Made by a program: the position numbers and the translations under genes. From contig NZ_SSBQ01000002.1 in the NCBI RefSeq assembly GCF_004795255.1, positions 3,812,001 through 3,876,000 of the forward strand: DNA of 64,000 nt. Reading direction: 5' to 3'. Each line of letters opens with the position of its first letter. The stretch's first letter is position 1. This stretch comes from Streptomyces sp. RKND-216. Its GTDB lineage: Bacteria > Actinomycetota > Actinomycetes > Streptomycetales > Streptomycetaceae. This document shows positions 63,939 through 64,000 of the stretch, piece by piece. A model generated the notes under the pieces. The model made no database searches. It was not told where the DNA came from and saw nothing but the letters and a program-made list of their open reading frames with translations.

Positions 63939-64000
63939 ATGGTTGTCCACGACGTGAGCGCTGAAGAGAAGGGCCCGGGCACGACGCTGCTCGTGGCGCG
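63939..64000 (+). CDS. Start of an unidentified gene, cut by the window end
   Basis: ATG 63939 opens a frame that is still open at the end after 20 codons (MVVHDVSAEEKGPGTTLLVA). GAGG lies four bases upstream. It is not similar to the CysO carrier expected downstream of M67 in some genomes. Another ATG at 63931 is in a different frame. Too short to name. Confidence 0.45.
   Translation, partial: MVVHDVSAEEKGPGTTLLVA

Overview
The window is chromosomal DNA from a high-GC actinomycete, almost certainly a Streptomyces or close relative. Evidence: very high G+C with strong third-position G/C bias, frequent GTG starts, a tmRNA gene with an actinobacterial tag, a sporulation SsgA-like protein, DasR-type operators, and several families typical of Streptomyces (RDD proteins, HelD-type helicase, ECF sigma with zinc-finger anti-sigma). 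From memory, the order ftsE-ftsX-S41 protease-smpB-ssrA ... ECF sigma/anti-sigma-helD-malic enzyme-hup-murA-yqgE ... hpd-Lrp-ssgG ... clpS is that of the conserved core of Streptomyces chromosomes. I could not run a comparison.

Layout. 1-3.7 kb: cell division and trans-translation core (ftsE end, ftsX, secreted S41 protease, smpB, ssrA). 3.8-6.2 kb: a secreted GH19 chitinase behind a DasR-like double site, then a convergent MFS transporter. 6.4-10.7 kb: a decay zone holding remnants of a MerR-type regulator, a virginiamycin-B-lyase-like propeller with one in-frame stop, a VanX-like fragment and a NarK-like transporter, interspersed with an intact LysR regulator and an intact RHH/MazF-type toxin-antitoxin pair. 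10.8-22.1 kb: HemD-like regulator, acetyltransferase, ECF sigma and anti-sigma (sigU/rsuA-like), HelD, cold shock protein, malic enzyme, HU, MurA, YqgE and DUF3039.

22.3-27.3 kb: a DasR-site-preceded ABC importer (lipoprotein plus two permeases) with a cytoplasmic GH20 hexosaminidase. Together with the chitinase it forms a scattered chitin/N-acetylglucosamine regulon: secreted chitinase cuts chitin, the importer takes up oligosaccharides, GH20 splits them inside. 27.5-33.7 kb: a three-gene xanthine-dehydrogenase-family complex. Its Fe-S subunit carries a ~745-residue disordered N-terminal extension, and its molybdenum subunit lacks the usual catalytic Glu. 33.7-44.4 kb: small accessory genes, including a secreted Trp/Cys-rich peptide, a PucR-type regulator, an unassigned 47-aa peptide, an excalibur protein, a BBE-type flavoenzyme, a metallothionein-like protein, a second toxin-antitoxin pair whose Doc toxin has lost its catalytic His, and a LysR/cysteine-dioxygenase/YeiH sulfur module with a frameshift in a C run.

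44.6-64 kb: mostly core genes again: helicase, IclR regulator, S16-type protease, glycolate-oxidase-type flavoenzyme, hpd with its divergent Lrp regulator, ssgG, two RDD proteins, a secreted M6 metalloprotease, the NAD-salvage pair pncB-pncA, clpS-DUF2017, an AGCS alanine symporter, an M67 metalloprotease and the first codons of a gene that runs off the end. Several inverted repeats serve as intrinsic terminators, many between convergent genes. No CRISPR, insertion sequence, integrase, phage or antibiotic gene cluster was seen.
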